Source: Tardiphaga sp. 709
GTDB lineage: Bacteria > Pseudomonadota > Alphaproteobacteria > Rhizobiales > Xanthobacteraceae
Direction of reading: 5' to 3'
DNA length: 64,000 nucleotides
Assembly: GCF_032401055.1 (NCBI RefSeq)
Contig: NZ_CP135529.1
Location: forward strand, 2,232,001-2,296,000
A model generated the notes under the pieces. That model ran no database searches. It was not told where the DNA came from and saw only the letters and a program-made list of their open reading frames with translations. Each line of letters begins with the position of its first letter. Position 1 is the stretch's first letter. Made by a program: the position numbers and the translations under genes. Positions 63,931 to 64,000 of the stretch are shown here, piece by piece.

Positions 63931-63947
63931 ATATCTATCCGTGATAT
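63931..63947. promoter_or_regulatory. candidate LysR operator in the divergent promoter region
   Basis: ATATC-TATCCGT-GATAT is a perfect 5-base-arm dyad in the 127-bp space between the monooxygenase and lysR starts, 21 bases from the lysR ATG. LysR-type regulators usually bind such sites between divergent genes and control both. Supported by position and symmetry only. Confidence 0.45.
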
Positions 63948-63967
63948 TTGCAGAATGGATATGACCG

Positions 63968-64000
63968 ATGCGTTTCGAAGGGTTGGATCTCAATCTCCTC
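63968..64000 (+). CDS. LysR-family regulator, NodD-like (partial)
   Basis: Only 11 codons are inside the window: MRFEGLDLNLL. This N-terminus is that of the NodD branch of LysR proteins (MRFKGLDLNLL in NodD). The gene runs off the right edge and diverges from the ring-cleavage operon, of which it is the likely regulator. It could respond to an aromatic inducer, as NodD-branch proteins do. Confidence 0.6.
   Translation, partial: MRFEGLDLNLL

Overview
The window reads as a stretch of chromosome from an alphaproteobacterium of the Bradyrhizobium / Rhodopseudomonas / Afipia group. This is inferred from the GC-rich codon use, the rhizobial small-protein families, an HWE-type kinase, a GrlR-like protein, a NodD-type LysR start, and many solute-binding-protein and aromatic/acyl-CoA catabolic genes. 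No tRNA, rRNA, CRISPR array or intact mobile element was found.

Layout. 1-7.4 kb: stress and small proteins, an HWE histidine kinase, an alpha/beta hydrolase, three related short helical proteins in a row, a PRC-barrel protein and a CheY-like receiver. 7.4-14.8 kb: a 1044-residue autotransporter and, divergently, a 1321-residue BTAD/cyclase-like/AAA/TPR regulator. 15.2-18 kb: a LuxR-LuxI quorum-sensing pair with an RBS-occluding hairpin before luxI, a 54-residue gene directly behind luxI, a broken XRE regulator and an HU protein. 18.3-21.8 kb: a chemoreceptor with three tandem PAS domains, and an AraC regulator. 22.3-29.1 kb: an operon of TRAP transporter, split transketolase and SDR dehydrogenase with its LysR regulator. 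29.2-34.6 kb: an RND pump relic, then GrlR-like, LysE, SnoaL-like, MocR/PdxR-like, RidA, rubredoxin and PaiB genes. 34.6-43.8 kb: an XRE-cupin regulator, a VanB-type reductase overlapping a MOSC gene, then a TPP enzyme, a two-subunit CoA-transferase, an acyl-CoA dehydrogenase and a TctC binding protein, divergent from acuR-acuI. 44.1-46.9 kb: acs, a 56-residue orphan and adk as one unit. 47.1-51.2 kb: an MFS transporter and hydrolase behind a sigma-54 promoter, with a divergent enhancer-binding protein and two upstream operator dyads. 51.2-58.6 kb: a Cache chemoreceptor, a nitrile hydratase cluster (CobW-type GTPase, beta, alpha, accessory protein) and two GlxA-type regulators. 59.1-64 kb: an intradiol dioxygenase, TctC protein, hydrolase, FMN reductase and luciferase-like monooxygenase, facing the start of a NodD-like LysR gene.

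Working together. Most of 22-64 kb is modular catabolism: each block pairs a transporter or binding protein with a few enzymes and a local regulator. Four genes (a TolA-like protein, CoA-transferase alpha, acuR, nitrile hydratase alpha) are each broken by a net one-base loss in a homopolymer or GC-repeat tract. In every case restoring one base gives a full-length family member. This regularity suggests assembly or sequencing errors at least as strongly as real decay, so the affected pathways should not be called inactive without checking.

Most notable: the luxI leader hairpin, the sigma-54 promoter with paired enhancer sites, the acs-orphan-adk unit, and small genes in gaps (15224-15388, 44715-44885, 4527-4682).
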